Below, piece after piece: positions 20,154-33,259 of a DNA stretch of 64,000 nucleotides. Numbering within the stretch: position 1 is the first letter of the stretch; every line of letters begins with the position of its first letter. Source of the DNA: Sophora flavescens (taxonomy: Eukaryota; Streptophyta; Magnoliopsida; Fabales; Fabaceae); assembly GCA_030762895.1 (NCBI GenBank), contig CM061062.1:138553104-138617103 (forward strand). Reading direction: 5' to 3'. Under the pieces are notes generated by a model. The model was not told the DNA's origin and made no database searches. It saw only the letters and a program-made list of their open reading frames with translations. Both the position numbers and the translations under genes were made by a program.

Positions 20154-23100
20154 TGAGACACCCCGTTGTGCCCCATTGTATTATTACATTAAAACCTTAA
20201 TATTTAATTACTTAATCACGCGCTTACTTTTGAAAATACGTAAAAATTAAAACTTAATTAATAATTATATAAATTCTGCAGATATAAAACACACCAAAAC
20301 TATATTACATAAATACACACATAATTATCCTTTATTTTACACAACACTGTTTAAGGTATCCTCTCAGTAGGATCCCACACAGGTACTTATTTACACAAAC
20401 TGCTTATAACTAACGGAAAAAAAACGTCTTATATGACCCACTGGCCCTAAACTTACTACGCTACATTATTAGGATCAGTAGGTTCTCCATCAGCGTCAGC
20501 TTCATATGGAACGTCATTTAACTCCTCAACAACCTCCGTCTCGTATAGGGTTCCATCCATCTCCTCAGTAACATAGTCGTTCATCTGGTCTTCTAACGTA
20601 ACAAAGTGGACATACACAAAAATACAGAAATAGGAAGATAAGAAACAGTTCTATCATCATAAGCGGAAAAGATTCAAAGCATATAATACAATAATAGTCC
20701 TAAACATGCATCACTCACAATTTACAATCATCCATACTTTATAACATCATCCTCTACCCTCCAACTCATGCAACTAAACCTTTATGCTGACGTGGCCACT
20801 GCTAATCCTGTCACACATCCCCCGTTAGGAATGTCAGTCAGTCGTCCAAGTGACACGTTCCCAACGCCGGTGCACATTCTCATCCATGGTGAGAATGCTC
20901 ATGCAAAGCAATGACATTATAGATGCACAATACCGTTGGTGCACACCCTGGTTCTCTCTCTCCTCTCTATCAAGGGTGCTCATGCATAGCAATGACACTA
21001 TAGTTGCACAACTTAAATTCTAATTTGGAACGGTCCACGAGAACTTCGGACCTCGTGTATCTCAAATACACGGTTATGAACAACAATACAACATATGATT
21101 CTCACTGACTTTTATCAATAACAACCTAGTACCTCAAGCTTTTCCTCACAACCTCCACTTACATTCTATATCACATCACTTCTATAAAATAATAGCGAGG
21201 CACCTCTAATTCATATTCAAAACTCTCACCCAAACAAAATACCTCTGAGCAATATATATCTTTCCTTAAAATCATCTAAGCATAGTATTAAACCCAGGAA
21301 GATCATGCATAACACATTAATCAACATAATATTCAAACATCTCAATATCATATAAGGCAATTTATCACAACCAAATCATAATAGTCCAAACCAAATAAAT
21401 AACAAAGTCAGACTCTGTCAAGGCCGTGACAGACAACAAAGGCAAGAATTCCACAAAACAGAACCTGTCACGACCGTAACAGACACTGAACATCCTCAAT
21501 ATCATAAATATTCAAGCACCGCAATAATACGTCACATACAGATGGAATACCTCAACCAGCGTATCACAGTAAATTTGATAACATAAAATCAAACATCCTC
21601 AAATACTTAAAATCAACTTAATGTCGATAAACCTACAATCCCCGAATCACCATTGGTTTTACAGAAAAGGTTTACAATGGGATTTTGGTCTTGTCGATTA
21701 CTCGACTACTAGTAGGGTTTAGGTCGCCCTACACAATTATCATATAATCTACTACTTATCGATTCTGACGATAGGTTGATTCTTTCCCCCACCTGAGTTA
21801 TCATCGGAAACACGAAAATGACGATCCTCGTTATCCCGCCACGAGTTAACAAAACCACCTTCAACCAAATCAACAATAAAACAAATGAATCAACAAATCT
21901 AAATATGGACATATGGTACTAGGTTCGGCCAACTCATCCAAATGAGGGTTAGAGTTCTTTTCTCAACCTAAGCTTTTGGATACTAATTACTTAGGTCCTA
22001 GGTAGCCTAGATACATTGCTATGACTTGAAAACATGAATAAAATATTCCAAGTCCTATTTAATTGAATTTCGGCCTCACAAAGAAAACTAGGCTAGGGAT
22101 TTTTGCTGAACCTAAGCTCTTGGATTTAAGCTATACCAGTACTATAGAACTTAAATCAAGTACTAACTTTCAAACAAAACAACAAAACATGAAAACCACT
22201 TTTATACTCAGTTTCGGCCTCAATTAGAAAATAGGGAAGGAAAATGATTTTGATCACATGCTCTTGGATAAAGAAAGTAGGGATCATAACTAGATCATAG
22301 AAATTGGTTTCACATTTTTATGATTTTTCTACAATTTTCTAGAATTATTACAAGTTCTAGATCTAGAAATGGAAAACTATGACATATGAAGAACAAAAGC
22401 TTAAACAAGGGATGAGATGATCATGTTACCTCAAGTGTATGAAGAATATGGAGAAAAGATGATGATCTTGACAAGTTCTTCAATGGAAGTACTTGGAGCT
22501 CTTGAAGAAGAAAATGGAGTTTTGGTGATTTGTGAAGAAATGAAGAAAAATGAAGAAGATGAAGAAGATGAGTGAAATAGTGAGGGGAGGCCACGGTTTG
22601 GAGGGCTTTTATAGGGAAGATCTTAGGCCTTGTTTGGTTTTTAACTTTTAGATTAATGAGTTTTGTGATTATTTAATTAATATAAGCTTAACCACAGTTA
22701 ATAATTAACTTAACTAGGGTTACTTTACTTAACTATGGTTAATAAATATGTGGCTCACATATGATGGAGGTGAGGCTGATTTTGGGCCACACAAAGTGAC
22801 TCACTAATGAGTCACCGATCCTATCCGTTAGCGGTTCCCGAAAATTCGTGACGAGCCAAATCGTTTACCCGATTTCGGTTTTTGAGTGGAAAATAATGAA
22901 ACGAAAGCAAAATGAAATAGGTATGGTTGAGTATATAGGGATGCACGAAATTGAGGAGATGTGGGAGGTTTACAACCACTTAAAATGAGTGGTTAAGAGT
23001 ACGTAGATGTGTCTGGTTAATACCCGCGAAAGCTTGGGGGTATCTTGGTCTTTTTCACATAAAAGTCATGATTACTAGCATTTAATGCTCATAAATGCTT

Positions 23101-23564
23101 GGTGACTCATCCTCCATGAGTCGTCATGTATGACTCTTTATCCCGATCTCTTGACGGGTCTCTGTAGTTCCGTTTTCGACTCCGTCGGTTTCGTGATTAT
23201 GGTTTTACGCCTGTGTAAAAGCGTAATATTTCGTTTTCGATTGAAAATTTTCAAAACAACCAAACTCGTTAGAAATATGATTTAAATATAAACCATTTCG
23301 TTCACGAGTCAAAATTAGGTTTTCTTCTCAGTAAAATTATAGTGTCAGTGAAAACGCAGACCGATTTCCGTCTGAGTTTTCAACCCAAATTTTTATCCTA
23401 AGCTTCTACCCTAAGATAGAGTATGAATATGATTTTTATTTCATAAAAATCAATCTCCATGAACTCGGATAAAAATATAAATAAATACATTTATACCGGT
23501 TAATACAGCGAAAATATTTTTACTGAAAAAATAAAAATCGGAAAATAAAAAGTAGGGTGTTACA
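20154..23564 (-). repeat. gypsy solo LTR D, 3.4 kb
   Basis: On the minus strand it starts TGTAACACCCTAC (ending at 23564 on the plus strand) and ends near GGGGTGTCTCA, as in the LTRs of elements E and F. A TATA box (CCCTATAAAAGCC, minus strand) is at 22606-22613, followed by a TCTTC-rich leader, as in F. No gag-pol is present. The flanks TGGAA and CTAGG do not match, so there is no TSD. It sits exactly where about 2.5 kb of copia C coding sequence is missing. Two CGGCCGTGAC-like words lie at 21417-21480. Confidence 0.7.
22606..22613 (-). promoter_or_regulatory. TATA box of solo LTR D
   Basis: TATAAAAG on the minus strand, followed by a long TCTTCTTC-type leader. The arrangement is the same as in LTR F (34333). 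Confidence 0.6.
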
Positions 23565-24146
23565 CTAGGTATCAATCAAATCCAAAAGAATGACACTTAA
23601 CAGCAGTTAAAAGGATCAGTAAGTATCTGTTAGGAACAAAAGACTTGGGATTATGGTATCGATGCGTTAATTAGCTATTCAGACTTTGATTTTGCTAGTT
23701 GTAAACTAGACAGAAAGAGTCCTAGTGGAACTTGCCATTTACTAGGAAACTCATTAGTATCATGGTTCTGTAAGAAACAATCTAGTGTGGCTTTATCCAC
23801 TGCAGAGGCTGAATATGTAGCAGCTGGTAGCTGTTGTGCACAGGTTTTATGGATGAAACAACAATTAGTTGATTATGGTGTGCAACTAAACCAAGTTCCT
23901 ATTAGATGTGACAATACAAGTGCAATTAACCTAACTAAGAATCCCATAATGCACTCTAGAACTAAACACATAGAAATAAGACATCATTTCATTAGAGATC
24001 AGATACAAAGTAAAGAAATTGAGATTGAATATATTGATACAACTAAGCAACTTGCTGATATCTTTACCAAGCCCTTGAACAAGGAAAGCTTCTTCTTCAT
24101 TAGAAGAGAATTAGGCATAATCGATCAATCTATATCTAGTCTCTAA
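23565..24146 (+). pseudogene. copia RT C-terminus and RNase H (element C)
   Basis: It starts with RYQSNPKESHLTAVKRI, the end of the RT/connection domain. A frame break lies near 23650-23780. The RNase H part is open at 23787-24146: ALSTAEAEYVAAGSCCAQ, WMKQQL, the catalytic Asp in RCDNTSAI, HIEIRHHFIRD, then LADIFTKPL and a stop at 24146. These are the standard final copia pol motifs. Everything upstream in pol has been lost. Confidence 0.9.
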
Positions 24147-24639
24147 AGAAACAGGAGAAAATCTAAAAGGGGAGGAAAATTAATGGACACACTTATTCTT
24201 TGATTTGTCCCTGCACCTATCCCTCTATCATGAACAATTTTATATGCTATGTTTGAATGTTTAAAATGCTTACCTTCTCTATTGCTTTGAATGTTTCTTT
24301 TCTTTACCTTTTTGATGATGCCAAAAGGGGGAAGAAAAAGTAAGATATAGAGAAAGGAGAAAATAACAAATTATACATGCATATGTTGAGGGGGAGCTAA
24401 GGAGTTTATAAGTTTAAATGATTAATAGGGAGTAAATCAAATAGGAGTTATAAGCTTACACGATTAATAAGGAGTAAATCAAATTTTGCTCTGTTAGTAT
24501 TTTTTTTGCTCTGATATACTACTGCTCTGACCGCTTTGATACCATGATATAAATCTGTCAAAACACTTAGCGTCTGCTACACTTATACACTTATCTTATA
24601 ATTTGTTAAAAGATTTGTCATAATAAAAAAGGGGGATAT
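24147..24639 (+). other. copia element C 3' region and polypurine tract
   Basis: No gene. It includes the phrase TGATGATGCCAAAAGGGGGA, common after pol in plant copia elements, and ends in the polypurine tract AAAAAAGGGGGATAT (about 24625-24639) against the 3' LTR. Confidence 0.75.
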
Positions 24640-26283
24640 TGTTAGATTCAATGACTTAAAGATTTTGATATATGACAAATACAGCATAATGTGTATGCAA
24701 GTATTTAGTGTCAAATTGTAAAGACAGGTATCAAGCAATATTCAACAAGTTCAATGAGCAATCAAAGGAGAATATTCAAGGAAGAACTTGGAGGAATCAA
24801 AGAGCAAGGATGAAGATCAAGGAATCATCAAGACAAGATCTTAAACGAAGAAATTAGTGTTAAGTCTTAGATGATTTGTAAGAGATGAAATCTCTTATTC
24901 ACAAATAGCTCAATTAAGAAAGATGCATGAAGAAAATCATTTTTCATAACCTGCATTAAAAGGAATAAGTTTTCGTTAATGAAAATGATTTTTGGAAAAA
25001 ATAATAGAAGCGCTCGTCCAACACTGGAATAATATAAGCGCTCGTCCAACACTGGGAATAATAGAAGCGCTCCTCCAATAGTGGTAAAAGATGGCTTCCA
25101 AGAAAGTTGCAGAAGCTCGTGTCTACTAAAATGACAGAAGCTCACGTCTACTAAAGTGACAGAAGCACACGTCTACTAAAATGACACAAGCGCATGTCTA
25201 CTAAAGTGACAGAAGTGCTCGTCCACTAAAGAGATACAAGTGCTCGTCTACTAAAGTAATACAAGCACTCGTCTACTAGTTGGAGCACGTCCAAGTACTT
25301 TGTGTTAGTACTCCCGTCTGCTGACGTGGCAAATTGACGCGGCTATTTTTTAAGATGGACGCGGCTATTTTTCCAAATGGACTCGTTATTTTATGGACAC
25401 GAATTCTATAAGAACTATCAGAATCTTATCTCAAGAACGAGAATCAAGAAAACAGAATCTGTTAAATCAAATCCAAATCTGTTTTAATTGATCCCAACGA
25501 ATATAACTTGTTTTCTATATAAAGAGGGATCAACGGAACACTTTAAGAAGAATAATAACGAATAACAAAAGAATTATAATGATACACATATCATTCATCA
25601 TCTTCATTGAGCTTACTGTGAAAAGTGTGTTTCAATACTCATAAGTGCTTCAATTTGTTTTATTTGACTATTGAAAGTTAGGAATCAACTTTTGTTTTTA
25701 CTTTTCGATTGTAAAGAGAGAGGGAGTCTCTATGAGTGATTAGGGTGAGGTATACCTAAGGAAGAACAATGAGGCTATTCACAACAGCGTGGCATCTCGA
25801 GGTGAAGGAGTGCTCTGTGGTGTAATGGTTTTTCAAGCTACCTGGCAAAGCTTGTGTGTTAGTGTGTGAAATCCCACAGGTAGAGTGGGGACTGGATGTA
25901 GGTCACAGTGGTGGTGACTGAACCAGGATAAATCTGGTTGTGTAGTATCTCTAAACTCAGACTCCTTAATTTCTGTTTATGATCAAGAACATGTGATTTT
26001 GATGTTTAAAGTTCAAATATAATTTCTGTTCTTGATCTATATAAACTGTATTTTGTTATTACTAAGTTATTGAACCTGAACCTATTCGTTAGTAATCTTT
26101 CTTATCCTCATCACCTTCTATTCAAGATTTTGTAAAAACCCTTCATCGATTTTATTAAAGATCCTAAGAACACAAATCCGTAACTTTGATTTATAAAGCT
26201 TTGTGAAAAAAATTTAAGAGGGAAATATTTTCTTTGAAAACTCAATTCACCCCCCCTCTTGAGTCGTTGAAGCCAAAACAACA
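24640..26283 (+). repeat. 3' LTR of copia element C
   Basis: TGTTAGATTC to CCAAAACAACA. It includes the ~30-bp repeats at 25004-25280 and a TATA box near 25515, and is followed by CGAAG (TSD with one mismatch). Confidence 0.9.
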
Positions 26284-27003
26284 CGAAGTAGTGTTGTCAT
26301 TTCTCTGTTGTACTGAAGGTTGCTTTCTGACTTTTCTTCTTCGTACTTGGTTCAACTTTACAGCAATATTTGTGTCATAGTACAAATATTTGTGTTCTCA
26401 ATGGTACTAAGTTTCTAATATCAAGAAACAAAGATGTAAACAATTCAAATAACATAGGAAAGGGACACAAATTCCTTTGTATTAAATAAACAATCATTTG
26501 AAATAAATTCACTTGACTAGAAGGGTTCAGTTCCAGTATGTCTTTGGACGCGCATTTTTAACTATGTATAGTAACTGGGTAGTCGACTGATTTTGCGTCT
26601 TGTTGACTTCTAGTCTAGTTACAAGTCTTTGGACTTGCTATTTTACTAGATTGCTTCCAATGGCTCGTCTACTACTTATTTTAGAGATAGACTTAGACAC
26701 CCGTCTAGAGCCATTTAACTTGGCTAATTTTTAGCGCTTCGTCTAGCGGTAACCTTATGGACTTAGAGTTTTATCATATGTTTTGAAGGCTAATCTAGCA
26801 AGTAAAGTTTTAGACCTGATAATAATTTTAAGCTCTTCTAAGGAACTTTAACTTAGTTCCCTCGTCTGGCGATACTAAAAATAGTCTTGCAAGCTAGAAT
26901 AGATGAGTTAGTCCTTTAACATAACTTTGCCATACAAATTTAATCTTTTTGTTAGCATCAAAACTTAAGATATTATTTAACCAAAACCCCTTTGGTTCGA
27001 ACA
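26284..27003 (-). repeat. copia LTR G, outer part
   Basis: It continues LTR G after element C (the first five bases are TSD). It ends at GGTTCGAACA, the LTR start on the minus strand. The last ~170 bp (26840-27003) recur inside both arms of the fold-back element at 42060-42230 and 42650-42830, which independently marks this as a repeat end. Confidence 0.6.
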
Positions 27004-27680
27004 AATTATTCTATTGATAAAAGTGTACATAGAAAGCAAGAAGAGACAAAATCCCAAAGGATCGCATACTTGAAACATGAGTAAGGAGAAAGATCACGCC
27101 AATGAAGAGGCAAACATGCTAAAATTTAAACAAGCTCCACATGGCTCAAAAGGACTTTGAGGTAAATTAGTGATGCAAAAATTTAATGATAGTCATTTGC
27201 ATGATAAATTACAAAATGCATATGATGATGTGTATAATGGTTTGATGCGTTTTGAAAATAAAAACTTGAATTTCTTGGAAAATATATCTTCTATTGAAAT
27301 TCAAATTAAGAATTTGAAAAATCAGTATGCATATCTTAATGAGGAAACGTCTTTTTACTGTAACATCTCAACTACATATTAAAATTGTATGGATCTTCAA
27401 AATCAAGTTGAGGAATGTTTATAAAAAAGTATCAAAGTTGAAAAATTTCCATGTTCTTATTCTGCGTGTGTTAAGGACAATAAAAATAATGTTATTCTAC
27501 ATGCAGGGTCGGTGCAACGTATTTTGTGGTTAGTGTAACCTTTTTTTGTAATGCCTAAAGCAAAATTTGATATAAGACCTTTATGAAAACTAATAATAAT
27601 TTTTATTAAAAAATTATATTTTATTTAAATTTTATCTTTATGACAAATTATTATGGTTGATGTAAATTTTTGGTGTGTGT
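27004..27680 (+). pseudogene. copia gag-like coiled-coil remnant
   Basis: A short open stretch, 27170-27382 (HDKLQNAYDDVYNGLMRFEN, then IKNLKNQYAYLNEE), resembles the heptad-rich region after the zinc knuckle in copia gag. Further pieces in other frames run to about 27530. Stops and frame shifts are frequent. From 27540 to 27680 the sequence is AT-rich with nothing recognisable. It could belong to element B or to another copia copy. Confidence 0.4.
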
Positions 27681-27685
27681 GTACA

Positions 27686-30600
27686 TGCAACAACATGTTA
27701 GATTTTCTATAATTTTCTGCTTTCTAATATCGGTATAAATATAAATAAACGTTTATATTTTTATCTAAAACTTAGAAAAATATTTTTGATAAATCAAAAT
27801 CATATTTATACTCTACTTTATGGTAGAGAGTTATGGTTAAATTTTGGGTTGAAAATTCAGATTGAACCCGATCTGCGTTTTCACTAACAGTAAGATTTTA
27901 CTGATCAGAAAACCTAATTTTGACTCTTGAACAAAACGATTAGGGTTTTTATCGATTTTCCAACGATAGTGGTTATTTTGAAAAATTTTCAAAATAAATA
28001 AGTGATTATACCTTGATTCGGGCGTAATACCTAAATCGGGTAATCGACAGAGTCGAGAACGGACGTGCAGAGACAAAACACGACATCGGATGAGGAGACA
28101 TCTTGCCACCTAGGGTGGTGAGTCATAGGGGTGACTCACCTAGAATTTAAGTCATGTGATGATAGGTTTATGTGTGAAAAGACCAAAATACCCCTAACCT
28201 AACATTCCTAGTCAAACATTAACCATGGTTAAGGCACGACAAGTTCAAATTGGCTACTTCCTCCTTGTTTTGTGGTCACAAATCAGCCACCTCTCCTTCA
28301 ACCTCAACCCCTCAATTTTCATGATTACATTAGGGTTAAGTTACTAATTTATCCTTGAGTCCTAACTTAATCACAAAATTTCCATAAGTACAAATGACTA
28401 CATTGTCCCTAAAAATGACAAATTCCTACTCTAATTACCCTTGAAACACACAGCCAATACACCCTCACATAGGCGATTCTATTCATTTTCATCAACTTCA
28501 TTTTCTTCTCCAAGTTTTCTTTCATTTTCTCTAAGTTCCATAACCAAAAATTTGTGAAACAACTACTTGATTTCTGGCTCATTTTGAAATTCCAAGAGGT
28601 ATACCTTACTTCTCATCATCAATAAACTCTATGTTCTTCAATTATTTCATGATTCAAGGCCATGATCATCATTTGAAATTCCTAGATCTAGAACTTTGAA
28701 AATTCCTATAAAATCAAAGAAAAATCCTTTTCATATGATTCCAATTGCTATGAACTAGTTATGATCCCTAGTATCTTCAGTCAAGAGCATGAGTAAAACA
28801 AAAATTTCTTCCCTTTATTTTTTTATAAGGCCAAAACCTAGCTTTGTGTAGGTGGAGAAACTATGTTCATTTTTTTTGGAAAGTCATACCTGATTCTATC
28901 CTTCCAGTTCATATGTATATTGAATCCAAGATGTTGAAACAAAATAAAGTCTCTAGCCTATTGTTTTGTTGATGGCCGAATTTGGGTCCTAGAAAGGTTG
29001 AATTATTTTATTTCAATCTTTGTGTTTTGATCATTGATCTTGTGTTTCAAGTGATTAAGGATCACTAATCCAAGAGGTTAGGAATTTTTGAAATTTTTAG
29101 CTAAAAAACACCTCATGGCCGAAACCTTCATGTAGGAATAGGTGTATATAATTGTTTGTTGATTCATGATTTGGTTGTGGTTTGTTGAAGGGTGATTTGT
29201 GTGTAAATCGTGTATGAGTTTACGGAAACCGATCGTTTGACGGAACCTTAATTCGAAAGGAAAAATCTTCAAGAGGTAAGGGGAGTACCTGAGGGTTTTT
29301 TCCGATAGCTATATGCTATTAGTTGTGGTCTGTATAATTTATTTGGTGTGTTTATTATTTTACGTAGTTAAAATTATCTGCTTTTTAAATTTTCTGCTTT
29401 TAATTGTTTATCTACATTTAATTGTTATAACATTTAATGCTTGTTATAAACTGTTTTATATGCTATATTGTGGACGTGGAAATGTTATGTATGTTGGTTA
29501 TTGATTGAAAAGCTTGACAGTGGTCAGTGCTCAATTAATTAAGAAGATAAAAACGTTAAGAAGCTTTTTAAGAAATATCAAATTTTAAATTGATGGAATA
29601 TAGTAACATAATATTACTTAATTATTTGATTGGTTAAAAATGTGGAATAGTTAAAAATACTATTATTTTGATGATTTAACAGTGTAAGAGTGTTTTATGA
29701 GTCACAGTGAGTGCGTAACCGTGAAAATATTTTAGTAATGTTAATTTTTACGTACGAAATTTCTAAATATTAGAAAATGTTATTATAAAAAAATAGTTTC
29801 AAAAATGATTTTATTATGGTGTGGAGAAAATTATTCCATTAGAAAAGTCCAATTTTGACTTAAAACGTTTTAAGATGCCAAGCGACGGATAATTCCGATA
29901 ATATTTACGGAAAGTATTCTTAAAAACAGCAATATTTCTTAGAACAGAGAATTAGTCTCAAAGATATTTTCTTGGAGCAAAGGTTTCAAATAAAGATTTT
30001 TTTGGAGAAAATGAGTTTTAAAGTGATTTGATGATTTTAAAAACGAATTTCCAACGTAAAATGATTTTCTGTAAACTAGTTTTATACAATGGTGTTATTT
30101 TCGACAACTTGGATAAGTTGAGGAGATTTTGTTTTTGATTTGTGTTTCACAGAGCGAAAATGATTTTAAAGATGAAAAATGAACCTAGAGGCCGAGACGT
30201 CGGGGTTATAGTGTTCTATGGTGTGGACCGTGTGTCCTAAAGATGAAGTTATGGACTATATGTCCTATAAAAGGCGTATTGATTGTTGTGCTCTAAAATC
30301 TATGAATCTATGACTGGTGCATCGGTCTAGACTTCGTGATTTGCACTTTTGGGCTTGGAGTCCTTGTGTTAATGAAGAAAGACCAATTTAAAAATTTGGT
30401 TGGTTGTAAGCCTTTGAGCTTCGACAAGGAAAGAATGAACACAAAGAAAAACAATGACGACAATAAAATGTTTTACATGCCTTAATCGGCAGACGTGCCT
30501 ACTTGATTTATCATGGTATCTTGACGGACAAGGTATTCATGACACGACTTTTCATTGCGCCTTGGAGGACAATGAATAACCATATACGACGATCACTATG

Positions 30601-31401
30601 CTTTGTGCAGGATAGTGTGCTATGGTAAAAATTTGAGTGCCTTATTTGGCCATCGAGCTTGATCAACTTAAACACGACATTGGGATGTCTCCGGAGATTA
30701 AGTAAAGAATTTTAGATGACGAATATTGAAGTGTTATACATTGGTTTTAAAAAAAATGACGATGACTGTCGAGTATGAAACCCTTTGATAAACTATTTGT
30801 TTATTATTTCTGTTGTTATACTATACATGTTATATGATATTTTGTGTGTTGCGCGTGTAGTTATCGTTTTAAAATCCATATATTGGTTCTCACCCTTGCA
30901 TATACTTGTTTTTCTGGCTTGCTGTTGTACCTTGGTATACGAGTACAGATGTTGCAGAGGAGTTCCTTAAGTCTCTTGGAGTCTTAAGTCCGGATTGCGG
31001 GAAGAGGTACGTGATCATAGGGATGATCACAGGGTCTTATCAGTGAGTTTCTTGTAGAGCGACCGGCTTAGGGTTGTACTTAAGGATGTATGTTTTAAGA
31101 AGTTTAATACATCTGTCTTGATAATTTTCGTACGCTTTATGAGAAAACATTTTTAAGAAAAAAATTGTACGTTATAGAAGGTTAGTTTATAAACAAAATT
31201 GGTATATGTGTGATACCAAGTATAGGGTGAATGTAATATTGTGTTGAGTGTATCACATTCTTACGAAGGGTTAAGGAGAAAAATTTTTACACCCAGATTT
31301 TCTGACTTAAAGTAAATCAATTTCCCAAAGCAACCAACAAATTTTATTTTTATTTTATTTTCGTATGTGTTCACAAAGTAATGCCCAATGGGGGTGTTAC
31401 A
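27686..31401 (+). repeat. 5' LTR of gypsy element E
   Basis: The first bases have drifted (TGCAACAACATG against TGTAACACCCCG in the 3' LTR). The match is clear from TTCTAATATCGG (27722) to the end GGGGTGTTACA. It shares its whole length with the split 3' LTR. A 63-codon ORF at 29313 occurs in both LTRs but has no recognisable domain. Confidence 0.85.
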
Positions 31402-31404
31402 GAG

Positions 31405-31416
31405 TGGTATCAGAGC
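31405..31416 (+). other. primer-binding site of gypsy element E
   Basis: TGGTATCAGAGC, complementary to Met-tRNA, three bases after the LTR end. Confidence 0.85.
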
Positions 31417-31612
31417 TGGTCGAGTCTTTTGGAAACCTTGGGGAATAGGTTTGTTATGTTTTTTTTGTGTGATCTTTGGTTGGACTTTGTTTGAATTGTT
31501 TCTTTGTTGAAACAATGTGTGTTAGACACAAGTATGTGTGTTTTGGTGAGTTCTGATTGGGTTGATACCATGTGAGAACTCATGTTTAGTAAATGGTACT
31601 TATTGTTCATGA

Positions 31613-32245
31613 TTGACACGTCGTTTATCCTTAAGGGATTGTGTCAGACATTTGAATGAGGTACCTGTCATGGAAGATTTTTCGAAAGAATTTTTTGAGA
31701 ATATCTTACGGTTGCCGTTTGCAAAGGATATTGAGTTTTTAATCGATATAGTGTCTAGATTTGGGTTGATCTTTATCACTTTGTATAGGATGTCACCTAC
31801 AAAGTTAATCGAATTAGACGACTCGATTAGAACTGGAGGATCTGTGATCATAGCAGTTTGTTAGATCAAGTATTTTCCGTAGGAAGCATTAATGTTGTAT
31901 GAAGGTTCGAGACTCCGCGTGGATTGTCGACAACTCAACAAAGTGATGATTATGAACAAATATTCTCTGCCGTTTGTAGTTGATTTGATAGATCACTCGC
32001 GAAGAATTGTTGTCTACACACAGATCGACTTGAGGATGAGTTATCACCAGATTGGAGTGAAGACCTATTTAAGATTTTGCATCGTTGACTCAACCTATGA
32101 GGAAAGATCAACTCTTCGTATGACTGAGAGACTGACCAAGTTGTCTGTGATCATGCCGATTCAGGGTGACCATACTAAGCACGTCAGAAAGGACCTTTGT
32201 TCTTGTGGGATTCCTAGGCGAATAGATTTAAATCTTCAACCTTAG
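31613..32245 (+). pseudogene. degenerate gypsy reverse transcriptase start (element E)
   Basis: Two neighbouring frames carry RT landmarks: EDFSKEFFENILRLPFAKDI and YRMSPTKLIELDD (31670-31825), then LRVDCRQLNKVMIMNKYSLPF and QIDLRMSYHQIGVKTY (31910-32065). These correspond to the start of the fingers and palm in chromoviruses. The catalytic xxDD box, RNase H, integrase and gag are missing. Stops interrupt at 31862 and 31880. Confidence 0.75.
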
Positions 32246-32857
32246 GTGAGTGTCCCAGGATTAAGAAAATTCTTATATGTACTGTTCATTCCTTGTTGAC
32301 AATTGTTTCTCAAATTCCTATGGTTGTATTAGACAATCACGGCGGTACGTTTTGTACATGTCAAACTCACTTTTCTGACATTGATTTAAAGTCTATCATG
32401 ACTTATCAAATTGGTTCTGATAGTCTGGATATTTTCATATTTCTTTGAAAATGTGTTATAAGTATTTATTGAGTTGTGTAACAGATGGCTTCTTGGTAAT
32501 AGAAGTTTCTTGATGAAACTTAATCTAGTCACTTTTAATTTTTGTGGAAGTGATCCAGTCTGAAATTTCGTCAGACTGTTATCCTTTTTAAATCGTTGTT
32601 TGGTAAAGTTCTTGTGAAAGAAGGAACTTTATTAAATTCATGTTTGTAAAAGTGTACCGATCAAGCATTGTTTTACACCCACGAACCTATTAAAGAATCT
32701 TTTTACATATTGGACATTCTTGTATTCTTTTCAAATTGATACAGATCTTCTATAACTAAATACTTTCTTGTGAAAGTAAGACCTTGGGATTAAGAAAAGC
32801 CTGTCTAGTTTTGAGTTATGAAATTTCGAGGACGAATTTTTTTTAGTGGGGTAGTAA
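32246..32857 (+). other. element E 3' interior and polypurine tract
   Basis: No coding sequence was recognised. It ends with GAGGACGAATTTTTTTTAG then TGGGGTAGTAA, the usual pre-LTR stretch of plant chromoviruses, followed by the 3' LTR at 32858. Confidence 0.65.
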
Positions 32858-33259
32858 TGTAACACCCCGATTTTTTTGCTTTCTAATATCGATATAAATA
32901 TAAATAAATGTTTATATTTTTATCTAAAACTTAGAAAATGATTTTTGATAAATCAAAGTCATATTTATACTCTACTTTATGGTATAGAGTTACGGTTAAA
33001 TTTTGGGTTTAAAACTCAGACGGAACCGTTTCACTGACAATAAGATTTTACTGATCAGAAAACCTAATTTTGACTCGTGAACAAAAGGATTAGGGTTTTT
33101 TTATCGATTTTCCAACAATAGTGGTTATTTTGAAAAAATTTCAAAATAAATAAGTGATTATACCTTGATTCGGGCGTAAAACCTAAATTGAGTAATCGAC
33201 GGAGTCGAGAACGGGCGTGCAGAGACAAAACCCGACATCGGATGAGAAGACATCTTGCC
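32858..33259 (+). repeat. 3' LTR of gypsy element E, first part
   Basis: TGTAACACCCCGATTTTTTT onwards, matching 27686-28100 of the 5' LTR. It is cut after CATCTTGCC by solo LTR F. Confidence 0.9.

Larger units (their letters stand above)
17744..26283 (+). mobile_element. Ty1/copia element C with solo LTR D inside
   Basis: The LTRs are 17744-19382 and 24640-26283 (about 1.64 kb, high identity by eye). A PBS follows the 5' LTR and a polypurine tract precedes the 3' LTR. The flanks CAAAG (17739-17743) and CGAAG (26284-26288) are a 5-bp TSD with one mismatch. The interior keeps a gag piece, a zinc knuckle and the RT C-terminus plus RNase H. Protease, integrase and most of RT are gone, replaced by a 3.4-kb gypsy LTR. 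The element is defective. Confidence 0.9.

Noticed and set aside
20154..23564. Treating D, E and F termini (TGTAACACC...GGTGTTACA) as a TIR DNA transposon
   Set aside because: E has a PBS after one LTR, a polypurine tract before the other and an RT scrap between, so these are LTR ends that happen to be inverted repeats.
29313..29504. 63-codon hydrophobic ORF present twice (also 38975-39166)
   Set aside because: Both copies lie at the same place in the two LTRs of element E, so conservation reflects LTR duplication, not selection.
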